Position numbers and translations under genes: made by a program. Below the pieces are notes generated by a model. That model was given only the letters and a program-made list of their open reading frames with translations. It made no database searches and was not told the origin of the DNA. This document shows, piece by piece, positions 43,015 to 55,472 of a DNA stretch of 64,000 nucleotides. Origin of the DNA: Ustilaginoidea virens (taxonomy: Eukaryota; Ascomycota; Sordariomycetes; Hypocreales; Clavicipitaceae); the NCBI RefSeq assembly GCF_000687475.1, contig NC_057322.1, forward strand, positions 1,674,001 to 1,738,000. The letters are read 5' to 3'. Every line of letters begins with the position of its first letter. Position 1 is the stretch's first letter.

Positions 43015-43600
43015 TTTGCAGGCTTATCACACGACTAAGGGAGAAAATAAAGCGTCAAGCTGCTTCCCAGGGCTGTATATCGCACGAGTAAGGGATAAAG
43101 TAAGGCGTCTAGCTATTTACAGGCTTATCACACAAGTAAAGGATAAAGTAAAGCGTCAAGCTGCTTCCCAGGGCTGTATATCGCACGAGTAAAGGATACA
43201 GTAAAGCGCAAGTTATCTCCAGGCTTATCACACAAGTAAAGGATAAAGTAAAGCGTCTAGATATTTCCAGGCTTATCGCACGAGTAATGGATAAAGTAAA
43301 GCGTCTAGTTATTTCCAGGCTCATCACACAAGTAAAGGACAAAGTAAAGCGCAAGTCATCTCCAGGCTCATCACACAAGTAAAGGACAAAGTAAAGCGTC
43401 TAGTTATTCCAGGTTATCCATCCATCGCACGGGCAATAGATGACGGCCGTCAAGTTACTCCCAAGGCTATATATATCGCACGAGTAGAGCACCACATGAA
43501 GCGCAAGTCATCTCCAGGCTTATCGCACGAGCCGAGGACAAAGCAAAGCGTCAAGTTATTTCCAAGGCTGTACATACACATCGCCCGAGCAAGTCGTCAC
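43015..43600. repeat. Degenerate tandem array, about 12 copies of a 45-57 bp unit
   Basis: Core TTATCACACAAGTAAAGGA or TATATCGCACGAGTAAAGGA followed by AAAGTAAAGCGTCAAGT and TTCCAGGC, recurring at about 43028, 43080, 43130, 43183, 43231, 43277, 43325, 43371, 43425, 43475, 43524 and 43582. Two spacer types alternate (TGCTTCCCAGGGCTG versus TATTTCCAGGC). Divergence rises toward the right end. No coding frame fits. Confidence 0.9.
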
Positions 43601-44167
43601 GCCACTCACAGCGGCGGCAGCAGGCAAAAGAGACAAGATCTCCGCGCGTCCCCAACACAAACCTCCACGCGGCCCAAATGTCCAGCTCCTCACCATCCTA
43701 ACCTAGGTATGTATGCACGTACGTACGTACGTACGTACATACCACGTGTTCCTCCCGACTTCCCACCCGACACCCCCCCGCGGGAACCCCGCCACACGCA
43801 AGGCATCCATCCCCACGCCTCGCGGGACAAAGAAAAAGAAAAGAAAAACCCACATCGGGCCCTTCCCCAACAGGTAAAATCAAAACGGTCGGTCGAGGCG
43901 GCCGGCCGGGCGTGGCCGGGCGTGGCCAGGGGCGCGCAGTTGCCCGATCTCGGTGACTCATCATGGCGCCCCCCCTCCCCCCTTTTTATATTTCCGGCCA
44001 AACGGGCAAAGGGGCGGGACGGCTCGGGGGGAAAAGCTCATCAAGGTGCTTCGGCCACGGGGCGAGACGGCAGCACTGGTTGTTGGGAGGAGGGGGAGTC
44101 AGACGCACCCGTGAACCCAAACAGGATGCGAGGGTGGACGAGGAAAAGGAAGACTGGCTGGCCTCGT

Positions 44168-44290
44168 GTGTTGGCAGTCTTTGGAATCGCCCTGTTGGCA
44201 AATCTCTCGAATCGTGTGTTGGCAGTCTTTGGAATCGTGCCTTGGCAATCTCTGCAATCGCCCCGTGGCAGTCACTCCTGTCCACACGCA
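44168..44290. repeat. Tandem repeat, TTGGCAGTCTTTGGAATCG units
   Basis: TTGGCAGTCTTTGGAATCG occurs twice exactly (44172 and 44218) with related TTGGCAAATCTCTCGAATCG and TTGGCAATCTCTGCAATCG between and after. Intergenic. Confidence 0.85.
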
Positions 44291-45298
44291 GCGTAAAAGT
44301 TGATATTGGCAATCCGTTCTCTCCTATATACCCGTCTCCCTCCTCCGCCCTCTACATACATCAGAGTGTGGACTCGACTCTCAATCTTATATATAAAAAT
44401 GCAAAAGTATACTGCTTCGGTCCCAGCCTTGCCCTCCGCCGTATTAGCCTTGTGGTCAGGCAGCCGGGGAGTTCGCCTCCCCCCAAGTCAATCCTCTCTA
44501 TGAACGCCGTATTGACTGCAAAAACGACATGAACAAGAAGAAAAAAAACAGTGGCAAAACAAGAAAAGTGGCCAATGGCCACGTAACGACCTCCCTGGAG
44601 GCTGTGGGAAAAAAAAAATGTGCAGCAAACAAAGACGAGGACAAAGTCAAAGCATATCAAGTCGCCGCGCAAGAAAGCGACCGTCGTGTAAGCGCGAGGA
44701 AGCAAAAAAAAAAGCCAATACATTAAGGTTGCGGGTAAGAACGGAGAGAGAGAGAGAGAATGCAGACGCCTCCAAACACAATTGTACCCGCTGTCCGGAA
44801 ATGGCCCCAGTCTACCTCTTCTGAAAACTCCGTGGCACAGAATCCAAATCGGATCCGTGAATGAAAACTCTGCAAGGCTTTGAAAAAAAACAATGACGTG
44901 GTGGTAGAAACAAAGGCAGCGACGGGCCATGCGTGCCTGCATTGGCGGAACTTTGTCCTGACAGGCCGTCGCCTAGTCGCCATCATTGACAACTCGGCTT
45001 GGGCGGACATGTCCACAATTAGAAAAGTGCGTATGAGGCCTTCGATGGTGCGTTGCAGTGATAACAGGACAATGCCATGAGTGCGCCCATGGGACAACTG
45101 ATGTCGAGTAAAACCCAGGCCCGCGTGATAAGGAACCTTGAGACAATAGATGGAAAAGCAGAACTGTATCGCTGCTTGCCGCCACAAAGAAATATAAAAA
45201 AAAATGGGAAAAAGTGGAAAGTGGACAAAAAAAATGGCTGGCGAGAGAGGTAGCCGCAACATCTTTTGCTCACCCGGGAGAAACAAAGTCGAGTTGGG

Positions 45299-47323
45299 TT
45301 AGCAGGTGAAATCCACAGCCATGTCGTCGCCGTCGCCTTCGCCTTCGCCGTCACCTAGGTATGCCAGCTGGGCCCATACGCGCCAGTGCAGCACGCCGAG
45401 ATGGGCCAGTCGGTTAGCCATGTCTTCGATACCTCCCTCCTCTTGGCCATCACGCAGGAACGAGTCAAAGTCTCGGCCAACGTGGCCGTGGCCGTGGCCG
45501 CCGCCGCCGCTGCTGCTGCTGGAGACGCGTCCGCCAGTCGCCACCCCAAAGAGTGAGACGCCAGATAGTGACTTGAACTCGCGGACGCGGCTGGAAAGTT
45601 CGGCCATCAGTCCGCTGTGAAAAGCCTGCTCTACCTCCCTGTGCATTGCAGAGTCCACCCGGCAGATGTTGTCCATGAGCTTCTCCTCAAAGGTCGGCAG
45701 CAGCTCCGACGGAGCTTCCGTGAACCGGAAGATTTGGAGCGCCATCGAAGGGGCCATTGTCTGCCATCGGCTCGCGGGCCGCGTCGACGGAGTGGCAGAC
45801 TGCAGCAGGGCCACCAGGGAGTTGTAGACATTCTTGGCCTTTATCCGAGCCTCGCTGCTCTCTGGCGCCACGTACAAAGGCATCACCAGAGAGGAGCGTG
45901 GAGACGAAGCTGCCGACCCAGACGCGCTGAGAACCAAGCTCGAGGGTCGGGAGCTAGATAGTGGCGTATTAAAGTTGAACTCGGAGCTGGGTATTGTCGC
46001 CGTGCTCAGCGTCTCCTCATCCAGTGGTCGGCTGTTCTTGCCCAGCATTCTGAAGCTGTAGCGGGAAACCCGCTCGAGGTCTTCGTACATTCGCATGCAA
46101 ATGTCCAGGTTGATGGCATCCACCATGTCGGATCGGAGCTTCATGATGCGCTCCTCATCAAACAGAAACGTGCCGGGCACTCGCTTCTCGCCGGACGAGG
46201 GCAGGATGAGGCGAGACAGGGCCTCGAAAAACACGCCCATGTCGCCAAAGCTGTACGTGTTGTCGCTCCCGAGCGTGCCCGAGAATCGCCTGTCGGCATC
46301 TCGGTACCATTCCTGGGCGCCACTAATGTCCACCTTTCGTGAGTTGATCTTTTTGATGAAGAACTTCTGCTCAAAGTGGATAGTGTCCTCAATGAGCACT
46401 GGCCGCAGACATCGTATCTGGTGGTTTGCCACGTCTAGTTTCATGGCCTCCAGGACGCTGAGCAGGCTGCGCATTCCCGTCACCAGCTGATCCAAATCCG
46501 AATCTCGATTGCCGTGGCTGAGCTGCGTGTACATGGTATCCACCCAATCATCCCGCATTGGAGCACAGTGCGACTTGAGCACGCGCGAAAGCCACAGCGC
46601 AAGCTTTTCCAGGTCGGCCATGCCCTTGTGAAACTGCTGCATCAGAAGGTCTATGTTGAGACCCTCGTCCAGAAACTGGCGATCCCGTTGGGGCACCAGG
46701 GTTTGAATAATCTCCTTGACCGCCTTCAAAAGCGTGGGCAAAGTCCACTCGTCGCTTTCGCCGTGCTTGGCGTAGAAGCTCGGTCGATCCGTGATGAACA
46801 TGGCCAGCTCCTCCTTCATCATCTTCCAAAACTGATTTGCCCTCTCTTGCTTCTTGCGGCCCTTTTCGCCATCGAGGTTTGGTCTGAAGTGCAGCCCCGG
46901 GTCAAAGTTGATGTCATGCCTGAGTTTTGGATTGTAAATAATCTTTGACACGTCGAGTTCGCTTAGTGTTGATCTTGTGACTGGCGGTTCCAAGGGCCAC
47001 GAATGTTGCTGGTGAGAGGCCCGCTTCGCGTGGCGGGTAACGGCCGGTTCGGGAGTTGAGGCTGAAGACGAGGATTCGGTAGAGGGATTCCTTGACAAAG
47101 CTGAAGACCCAGGGGTAGATGCTCGCAGATTGCACCGCCGGGGCGACTCTTGTGAGGATGGTTTTGCGGTGCTCGAGCTTTGCGGCTCGTCCTGAGGTGG
47201 TGGTTGCATTTGAACATCGGCATCTTGCATTGCTTTGCTGTCGTTGTTGGGGCAGGGTGCTGAGGTGGAGAGACTCCTTCGAGTCCTCTCAACAGGTCCG
47301 CCAGCGCCTTGTTCGGGTACCAT
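45299..47323 (-). CDS. Tcp11/Sok1 family protein
   Basis: One exon of 674 aa; the ATG at 47323 is the first in frame. The N-terminal 120 residues are Ser/Pro-rich and disordered. The Tcp11 domain follows with LDVSKIIYNPKLRHDINFDP, KGRKKQERANQFWKMMKEEL, LVTGMRSLLSVLEAMKLD and DVANHQIRCLRPVLIEDTI, all typical of T-complex 11/Sok1 proteins. A linker (SRPSSLVLSASGSAAS) and a second helical stretch lead to an acidic GEGEGDGDDMAVDF tail. Yeast Sok1 is a multicopy suppressor of cAMP-dependent kinase defects; a link to PKA signalling is inferred from that. A GCC/GCT repeat encodes a Ser/Gly run near 45500. Confidence 0.9.
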   Translation of the reverse strand: MVPEQGAGGPVERTRRSLSTSAPCPNNDSKAMQDADVQMQPPPQDEPQSSSTAKPSSQESPRRCNLRASTPGSSALSRNPSTESSSSASTPEPAVTRHAKRASHQQHSWPLEPPVTRSTLSELDVSKIIYNPKLRHDINFDPGLHFRPNLDGEKGRKKQERANQFWKMMKEELAMFITDRPSFYAKHGESDEWTLPTLLKAVKEIIQTLVPQRDRQFLDEGLNIDLLMQQFHKGMADLEKLALWLSRVLKSHCAPMRDDWVDTMYTQLSHGNRDSDLDQLVTGMRSLLSVLEAMKLDVANHQIRCLRPVLIEDTIHFEQKFFIKKINSRKVDISGAQEWYRDADRRFSGTLGSDNTYSFGDMGVFFEALSRLILPSSGEKRVPGTFLFDEERIMKLRSDMVDAINLDICMRMYEDLERVSRYSFRMLGKNSRPLDEETLSTATIPSSEFNFNTPLSSSRPSSLVLSASGSAASSPRSSLVMPLYVAPESSEARIKAKNVYNSLVALLQSATPSTRPASRWQTMAPSMALQIFRFTEAPSELLPTFEEKLMDNICRVDSAMHREVEQAFHSGLMAELSSRVREFKSLSGVSLFGVATGGRVSSSSSGGGGHGHGHVGRDFDSFLRDGQEEGGIEDMANRLAHLGVLHWRVWAQLAYLGDGEGEGDGDDMAVDFTC

Positions 47324-47510
47324 GTTGAATAATGTTCTCTTCCCGAGATTCCAGAACGTGACGACGAGAGAGTCACCTAGTCTTTTTTGGCGCTGCCTGA
47401 AGGATGAAGGGAGGCAGCAGCAAAATGCAAGTCCAAGGTCGACTTTGCTTGACTTTACAGGAGTTGTGAGTCAGCTTCCGTCTTACTGCAGCAGGTATTT
47501 AGTCAGACCG

Positions 47511-47541
<31 letters not shown>

Positions 47542-48275
47542 CTATGGTGAAGAACGAGAGTCAGAGGGTGAAGAGAAGGAGGAGGAATGGCTGTCAGAAT
47601 TGATGCAAACAAATAAGAGTGTGAAACAGAGCGCAAGGTCACGAGGCACGGACAGTTGCAGACTCAAGTCGCTCGTTTGAGGGCCGAGCAGCGAGCGTCC
47701 AGCTGCCGCACAAAGAGGTCGCTCGAGGCCATGTCAACTCTTACAACACATGCATGGGTTACAGCCCCAGGTGAAGGGAAATCAACAGAGGATGGTTTGT
47801 TTGGCTCACATGCAGAGTCGTCGTACCTTTGAGAAGCCAGATTGGCCAGAACAAACAAGGTAGATATGGTCACCTTGAGCACGTATCGGAAGCGATCCTT
47901 CGCTGGACGGCTCTCGGAGGCGGTTTCGGGTAGTATCAAAGCGGTTTCGTTCGGTGATCCCGCCGTAACATGTATGCGTGGTCGGTGCAAATCGGCTTTG
48001 CTTCTTTTCGTCTTGTTATCTTGCGCCCCCAAGTCTTTCACCGTTGTTGTTTGTTTGCCTAGGGAGGGTCGTGGTTGTGCTGGATATCGCCCACAGAGCA
48101 ATTGGAAGGGGACGGGGGGGTGGCCGTAAGATTGGGAACAGCGTAAAACCGAAAGAGAGAGAGAGGGAGAGAAAAGAGGCCAATGGCAAGAGAGAGTGTG
48201 ATACGGCCCGGACAGACTAGAATTGAGGAGGAAGCAATACTTGAGAGAAATGCTTAGGGCAACGGCAACGGCAAC

Positions 48276-48276
<1 letters not shown>

Positions 48277-48309
<33 letters not shown>
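48277..48309. repeat. GCA trinucleotide tract, 11 units
   Basis: Perfect (GCA)11 preceded by ACGGCA hexamers (48261-48276). Intergenic; the minus-strand frame gives a poly-Ala run without gene support. Confidence 0.9.
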
Positions 48310-49317
48310 CAAAGCATAGGGCAGGAGTGAGGGAGAGAGAAAAAGTAGGAAAGAGGAAAAAAAAAATGAGATCGGATAGGGAGAATGAATGAAGAAAAAT
48401 AGATTACGGACGGAAGAAGAAAGAGGGAGAGACACAGGAGGTCCTTCCTTGCAGGGAGGACATGGCACTTGGAACCTGGAACATGGAGCATGGTACCGGC
48501 TGCAAGTCAAAAAGGAGGGCCGGGACTTTGGCAAGGGACCGGCGAGTGTTCAAAGTCAGATTAGCACTACTCCGTTCTCCGTACAGACACCACAGTGACC
48601 ACGACCACACCACGATGTGGATGGGGGTAGTAAGCAGGATGGGTTTGGTCTGGTATGACTAGCGCAAGGGCAAGCCGCCACCGACCGGACGAAGCGAGGG
48701 ATTGCTCACTGCCCAGACATGGGAACTTGCAGATGGGGGTCGGGTCTGGTACGGACGAGACGAAATGGATGGGCCATGGCACTACGGAGTACCGGTGGGT
48801 TGGCTGCAGCAGCGCAGGTACCCAAGTGCCCAAGTAGAGTTCAGTTCCCACTGCGTCCGCAGGCTGGCTAGGGCCAACAGGGCAGTCACTGCTACTTTGT
48901 GTCCCTCCGTCCCGTCTTTCTTTCCTTCTTTCTTTCTCTTTTTTTTTTAACCTTTCTATTTGAAAGGTTTTTTTTTTTTTTTTTTTTTTTGGCAAAAAGA
49001 AGGGAGCGAGGGAGGGAGCCTGGGAGGGAGGGAGGGGGTACGGGCCAGGAGTGCAGGTGCTGTACAGTACAGACGCCGAGTTGGTAGGTAGGGGGCGCCG
49101 GGCAGCGCGCAGGTACCGCCACCAAGCCCACGGAGGTATGAGGTACGAGTAATGTGTGGTGTCGGAGGGGGGGTATTGCCGCGATGGGCCATACGACGTC
49201 GACGCAAAGCAGTCAATACGTGTCGCAGCCCAACCTGCTGCAGGCGGATTTTGCGTGCCTCTCACCTCACCTCACGTACCCAGGGAACACCCCCCCCCCT
49301 CCAACAACCACACCCTC

Positions 49318-49424
49318 ACTGCACCTCTCACTGCTCACTGCCTGCTGCTCACTGCCTGCTGCTCACTGCCTGCTGCTCACTGCCTGCTGCTCACTGCCTG
49401 CTGCTCACTGCCTGCTGCTCACGG
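49318..49424. repeat. 14-bp tandem repeat CTCACTGCCTGCTG, about 7 copies
   Basis: Direct near-perfect copies. Since 14 is not a multiple of three, all three frames read through as repeats of LLTACCS type, which explains several false long open frames here. Confidence 0.92.
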
Positions 49425-52400
49425 CCAGCAGGCTGTTTCTCACCGCAAGCAAGCAGCGAATACGTTTGGTCAAGCTGCACCAAGATTCCTGCCCGCTTGC
49501 AGGCAGGCAGGCAGAGATGCGCCGCGCAGCTTTTGGCGCTGCCTCCCGTAGGCTGGTCGGCGGCCGGCAGCTTGTCCAGATTCGTCCGTCGGCGGGCTGG
49601 CTTCTCCGCGCGTTCGAATTGTGGCACGCGCAGCATGGGGCACGAAGCATACGATGTTGTTGCCTTTACTCGTACACATGTACGTTCCAAGCAACTCGGG
49701 GGCTGTGGAATGTGGAATATGTGGAATGTGGAATCGAGAATGGAGAATTGGGCAATGGGGGGGTATGGGGGCATGGGGGGCATGGGGGGGCATGGAGCCA
49801 CCCCCGAATTTCCAACCACGCTGCGGTGAAGTGGTGACTTGACCGTCTGGAACTCTCATGTGGGCTGCAACGTCGTGGAGTGCGCCTTCCCTGGATTGCT
49901 GTGCGCTTGCGCTTGCAGCCAGACGCAAAGCTGGACCGGGCACCACTTTCCACCCAAGCGGATGCCCTCCAAAGTCAGGTGGCGTTACGGCAACTGCGAC
50001 CGCAGGCAGTGCCCAGCCAGGCACAGGCTGGGGGCAACAACCCCCTGGGACAGCGGACGCCAGGCGCCCTGGGCGGTCAAACCCGCTGGAAGTTGAGAAC
50101 GTGCAGAGCGGTGTCCACCGCCTCACATGCCCATTGTTATTGTTTTTGGCATGGGACCGTTATGTGGGGGCTTTTGATCTAGGGGCTCAGCTGCATGGAG
50201 AGAGCAAGCCGGTAACAGCCACCGGCGCACCGCTCAGGACCCCCCCCCCCCCTTGTTCCAAAGTTGGTGCGTCTTTCAGCAGACGTTGGCCGGAACCAAA
50301 GGGCTCGGAGCCTGTGGCTGCTTGTATGAAGACGAGTGCGTCGGCCACACTCGGCGCTCCGTACCCCCCCAAGCTGTTACAACTCCAAAAGCCATGGCTG
50401 CGCCGGGCTCTGGGCTTATGCTTTTTTTGGCCAGGCTGCATTCGTGCGCGGTCGAAAGAGTACATGTATCCGTACCTCTCTGGATGAGATGATTGGGCGG
50501 TGCGCCCCATCTCCCGTTTTTGTGCGCCCATCTGAATGGCACCTGGTCCCTTCCCGATGCGGTGGGTCGGGTGTGCGGCTAGTCTGTGGGGGCGTGCGCT
50601 TGGGCCCCGGGGGTCCAACGCCCTTGTAACAGCATCATCAAGTACAGGTCTTTGTCCACCTCGGGTGCCTACCCATATCTAAAAATGCAATCTGGTTCTG
50701 CTTCAAGTAGTCTTGGCTCACTATCCAGAGAACGTATTATATAACGTCAAGGTAACAGAGAGTTCCAAACCCGGCCTAATGATGCACGGAGAATATCCAT
50801 TCTCGGAATGACGAACTTGTCAGAAGAAGAAATTTCCCATCCTTTGCCACACACCAAGAAAAAAAAAAAAAGGCGTCTTGTAATTTCACACTACCCACTG
50901 CAAGCATCCATTGCAGACCCACTGGCGCGAATTCAGAGTCGCTGCGCTTATACTCTGTGTCTCCGCAGCCTCTCTTGTAGTAATTCAATTCTGGGGCATC
51001 CGTCGGCTCCCCAAGTCCCCGGTCCCCGGCCCCGGCCCCGGCAAGCCGGTACTTATTGGGAAGACGAGCTTAAGTATGCCAATTCTTTACGCAAGCAAAA
51101 AAGAACACGATGAAAAAAAGGAGGGGGAGGGGGGAATATCCATGTCCACAGGCACGCACACTAAGCTAGCAACTGCACTCGCATGTCGGATGGCACAGCT
51201 GACTCCTGCAACACAAGACCCCTTTGTGTTGAGCTCCAGAAGCAGAGCGGGATACGGAGAAGTGAAGGCGACATTTGACAACGCTGATCCCTGGATATCT
51301 GCTCGCCGCTTTGATGCGGTGACTTGATAATTTGCACGGGGGGCCCACAGAAGAAGGGAGATGCTTTCTTCGTGGGTCTGATCGACGGGGGTTGTAGTGG
51401 TGGCGGCTGTCGCGTAGTGAGGAAGGGAAAAAAAAAAAAAGGGGAGGGGGGGGAGAGTTTGGTTAGAGGCACAGGAGCGCCTACCTAATTTGCACATCGC
51501 GACGTGCATTGTCAATGGTGTCCTAAGCATTTGTCAGTTGTTGCCAGTTGGCTGGGACTTGCATCCCTTGGCACGCCAGTCAACTGTGGGCCAGCGCCCA
51601 AGACGGGCTGACTAACAAGCAGGTAGCCCAAACTCGGTAGACTCCACGAGCTGGTCGGTATGTTTATTAGCACACCTCTCCCCTGGACGGGGCTCGCAGC
51701 AGAGACATGCAAGGGCAGGCAAATCTCTCCCAAACAGGCCACTCTTCCCAAGCCTCCGGCGAATACCAACGGCCCACATCAAAAAACTTTGCAACCAGCC
51801 GCGTGTTTGCCATGGTTGCCGACAGAATGCCGCCACCGAGCACAGTCGAAGCAGAATTCCGGACGAAAAGCTAGAGGAATCAGACTGCCGCGGCCAAGAC
51901 TGCGATGGCACGAGGAAGAGGCGACCAGTTGACAGCTTCTGGCGAAAGTGGCCAGCAGCGGGCAAGCGACGCGTTGCTTTCCGCTGGTGACGCCACCAAC
52001 AAAAGTGAACCCAATCAAGGGATTCCTCATTCCATCCCGGGGATTTGTTGATGAGGCAAGCAAGGCAAGCAGGGCAAGCATGCCTATGGACGCCACGCCA
52101 TGCCATGCCTCGTGCCCTCGACAATGAGGGTTGTTGGGTAACAAAAGCCGACTGCCTCCTACGGTGCTGAGACTCAACTGCCATGTGTGTATTACGAACA
52201 GCCATCCGAAACTGCGGGTTGCGTGGCCAAGACTCGGCCCTCGTGTGGTCCTCCGGCTGATATGTAGTGTAGACCATTGCCAGCTTTCGTCCTCACTAGC
52301 GTCTTGAAATCTCGATACAAATCAGCTTCCTTTTTTTTTTTCTTCTTGGTCGATTGCCTACTACGTGCTACATGCTAACAAAACTCCACCACAACTTCCT

Positions 52401-55400
52401 GTTTCGGCTAATCTGGGTCTGGAGCCTGGACGGCAACCACCTTGCAGCAGGTCCCCCCCGCTCCTTCCCAACTGTCGTGGTGTGGGTGTGGGCAACGCAA
52501 CGTCACTGACTCGCCTTCGTCGCTGAGGCCTTGACCACACGCACGCAAGTTGCCGCCACCAGAGCGTGTGCCGCCACCAGAGCGCCTCCAGGCTCCCAAC
52601 GGCATCGTAGGAGCGTTTATTAGTTTCAATACCACGGTTGGAGGCCGAAGTGCTTCGCTTTCGCCTCGCCCGCCGAACGGCAGGCTCGCCTTTGGTCAAT
52701 GCGGAAACTCGCTTTCTGGTGTACTCGGCAAATTGACTCTCGTCGGCTGGTTCTCGTGGCGCGATTCCTTCTTTGTTCCTTCTTTCGTTCTTTGCAAGGC
52801 AAGTCAGGTGACGCTCAAGAGTGCCCGTGCAGTGCCTCTCTCCAAGGATCATGATGCACGCACCCGTTGATCACGTTGGAGCGCTGAGCCGGGCGCACCT
52901 CATTAAAGCACCAAACACCGGGTACCAAAGCTGCTCGAGGTCACAGTACCTGCGGCTCCAGGTGGCCGGCCAAGCCGTCGGCTGCACATTTAGTCGGCCT
53001 TGATTGAGAAACCGCAGACAACACAACACGCCTTCGCCCTTGTTGTGTTTTCCAAGCAACAATGCGCCGCCGTGAGGAACGCCACTCCAGCCCAGCGTTC
53101 CACGTCAACTGACCAGCCTGGGCTAGATCTGTCATTTTGCCGACGCCTATTGGATGGGAGAGCCCAGATCTTTGCGGGACCCTCCGACAATATTGCCATA
53201 GTTACCGGGCTCACCACGCTGCTGGGACTGGGAACACTAGCATCGCCCGCGGAACAGGGATGGGGACATTAAGGATGGCTTGGGGGCAATGGCCCGATCT
53301 TGCCAGTGCCTCCCCTCCTCGGATTGAAGTCGCCTGAGTCGCGCTCTCAGCAGGTTGCTATACTGGGCACAAATCACCGGGCAGGCTGCCAGACCGACCA
53401 GAAGGGAATCCTTGCGGCTTCCCCTTGTCAGGCCGGCTCACGATCTCCCGTGTTTCAGGGGTTTCATTGACGCAGCGACTTTAAACCTCGACGGACGCAA
53501 ACCTAGATGCAGGTCTAGGGGTGATGGCACTACGGTTCAACTCATGATGCGCAGCCGAGATTCCTCGGCATTTCCGCCTCGCGTCTCGACAAGTGAAGTG
53601 CGCATGTCATTAGCTAGTCTAGATCGTGGATATCTCCGTCGAGCGGTGGGATTGATTGATTCGGTTGTCCATTGTTGGCACTTGTTTTCCGACCCGCAAC
53701 CGTTCGCGGTACCAGGTCTCGGTCGGCTTTGCTAGTGTTTCAAGCGGTGGATACCATGGACCATTTGACGGTGCAAGCACTCGAAACTTCCAAGAGCCAG
53801 TAATTGGCCGTTGCATCCCACCAACAGTGCATGCACCACAGGCGGCGGGAGACGGGCCAGCAGTTTTACAGAAGTTCTCGGTGTATTTATTTTCGGTCAT
53901 CCTCGTCATGATGCGGGCAAGGACGACCCTCATTTCGCTCAGAGCCGAGCTTCCGAGGACCAGTCAGTCTGGGAGATGGTAGAATAGCGACGGCCAACTT
54001 GTCCTCGCGGTCAAAGGAAGACTTGGACCCAACCTGGATGCCGACCGTCTGGGATTTTCGTCACTGCTTGGCTACTACCACCTTGCTATCCAGCGACTGT
54101 TGTGCTGCAAGGCATCGGCACCGTCTCTTTGCCTTGCCCTTCTCGCCTTTAATCTGCTCAGGTAAGCAAGGCTCGAGGCTATGGGGCACGCATGTGTTGC
54201 TTTACTCGTCGCCGTCGCAGATGTCGCAGAGAGGGAACGCTCGTTGTCCAAGATGCATGCGAGACGCCAATTTGCGACTCAGGAGATGCGATCAGACGCA
54301 TCACGCATCCACCAGGCAGGGCAGAACAGGTGACGGACAGTGCGGAACAGTGCGCTGGCAGAATCTGCGCCTTGAGCGCCGGCCACTCCCCAAGGCACGG
54401 CCGCCAGGTCAGGTCTCATGTTGACACAATCAGGATTCAGGATTCGGGATTCAGGACTCGGCATCGCATCTGCCATGCGTCGCAACCAACTAGGCCGGCA
54501 GCATGTACGGAGCACGAGATGACGATGGGCTGCTCGACCTCGCTTATTGCCCAGGGCCAAACACCGAGCTGCTGCAACACACAGCAGAGACCCAGGGAAG
54601 CACTTGTTGATGGTGTCACGGCTCACGACTCACTGCTGCCGGGGGGGGGGGGGGGGGGGGGGTCGAAGGGGGCAGCACCAAGGTGTGCGGCGCGACGTTG
54701 CTACAAGATGCTCCCCTGCCAAGCCCCCGTGTCCGTTCTTGTCGAACGGGGGCAATCAGGGCCAGAGGTTTTGGTTCCCGCGCAGGCACGGTTTCGCACG
54801 ACGGGGCATATCCTGGCGCAGAGAGGCTGCAGCCTGCTGCACTGTTCACAGGCGGCTCAATCAGTCCGTGTCCAGGGCATTGCAAAGGTCGCCAATGGAA
54901 TAAGGTCTCAGAGGTCTACGGAGTACGCAGCGGCTACTCCGGAGTCCGTACGGAGGACGGATACCCCTTGCGTCATTACGCTCTACTTGCAGCCAAGGCT
55001 GGCATCGAGGGAGGGACTTTCCTCTCATCCTTTGGTAAGCTTGCCACGTGTTGTCATGGTCCTTGTACGTAGTAGGCTGGGGTCTACCACACTTACTATT
55101 CTCGTGGCTGAGTAAGATGTCGCCTGCCAGTGGCCACCGGACACTACTACTAGGCAGACGGGAGTAGGTACTCCGTACTCCGTACCTCCTTTTGGCCTGG
55201 CAAGTCACAGCTCTCGATGACGGAGCAAGTTCCAGCATCCAGTGAAAATGGATTCAACCTTCTCCTGCAAGCCTCCTTGTCTGAATCGGCAGCAAGGACA
55301 AAGGGCACCCAGCTCCGCTGCCTGGCTACCCGCTCGGTCCCTTTACGGCTGCCTGCCCCGGGGGAAGGGATAGCCGAAAGCGAAACGCGTCGGGGCCACC

Positions 55401-55427
55401 GGACCCACAGCAAGTGCCTTGTACTGC

Positions 55428-55430
55428 ACA

Positions 55431-55471
<41 letters not shown>

Positions 55472-55472
55472 T
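55428..55472. repeat. 7-bp tandem repeat ACCGTGT, about 6 copies
   Basis: TACCGTG heptamers in direct succession, ending at TACCTATAGCC. Intergenic. Confidence 0.88.

Larger units (their letters stand above)
41003..45298. other. 4.3-kb gene-poor region rich in tandem repeats
   Basis: No credible gene on either strand. It holds a GAC tract (41003-41055), a 108-bp tandem repeat (41405-41790), an about 20-bp tandem (41978-42035), a degenerate array of about 50-bp units (43015-43600), an ACGT tract (43718-43738), and an about 50-bp tandem (44168-44290). GC is moderate, and there is no AT-rich signature of repeat-induced point mutation. Confidence 0.6.

Noticed and set aside
47664..48491. Minus-strand frame of 275 codons
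   Set aside because: Contains poly-Ala from the GCA repeat and a Phe/Ser/Leu-rich tract from a purine-rich strand; no conserved segment.
49152..49837. Three overlapping frames of about 130-227 codons on the plus strand
   Set aside because: All three are produced by the 14-bp CTCACTGCCTGCTG repeat, which reads through in every frame; there is no family motif.
50911..51327. Plus-strand frame of 138 codons with a hydrophobic N-terminus
   Set aside because: It begins at TTG rather than ATG, has a GPGPG simple repeat and no homology I recognise. A small secreted or membrane protein is not excluded but not supported.
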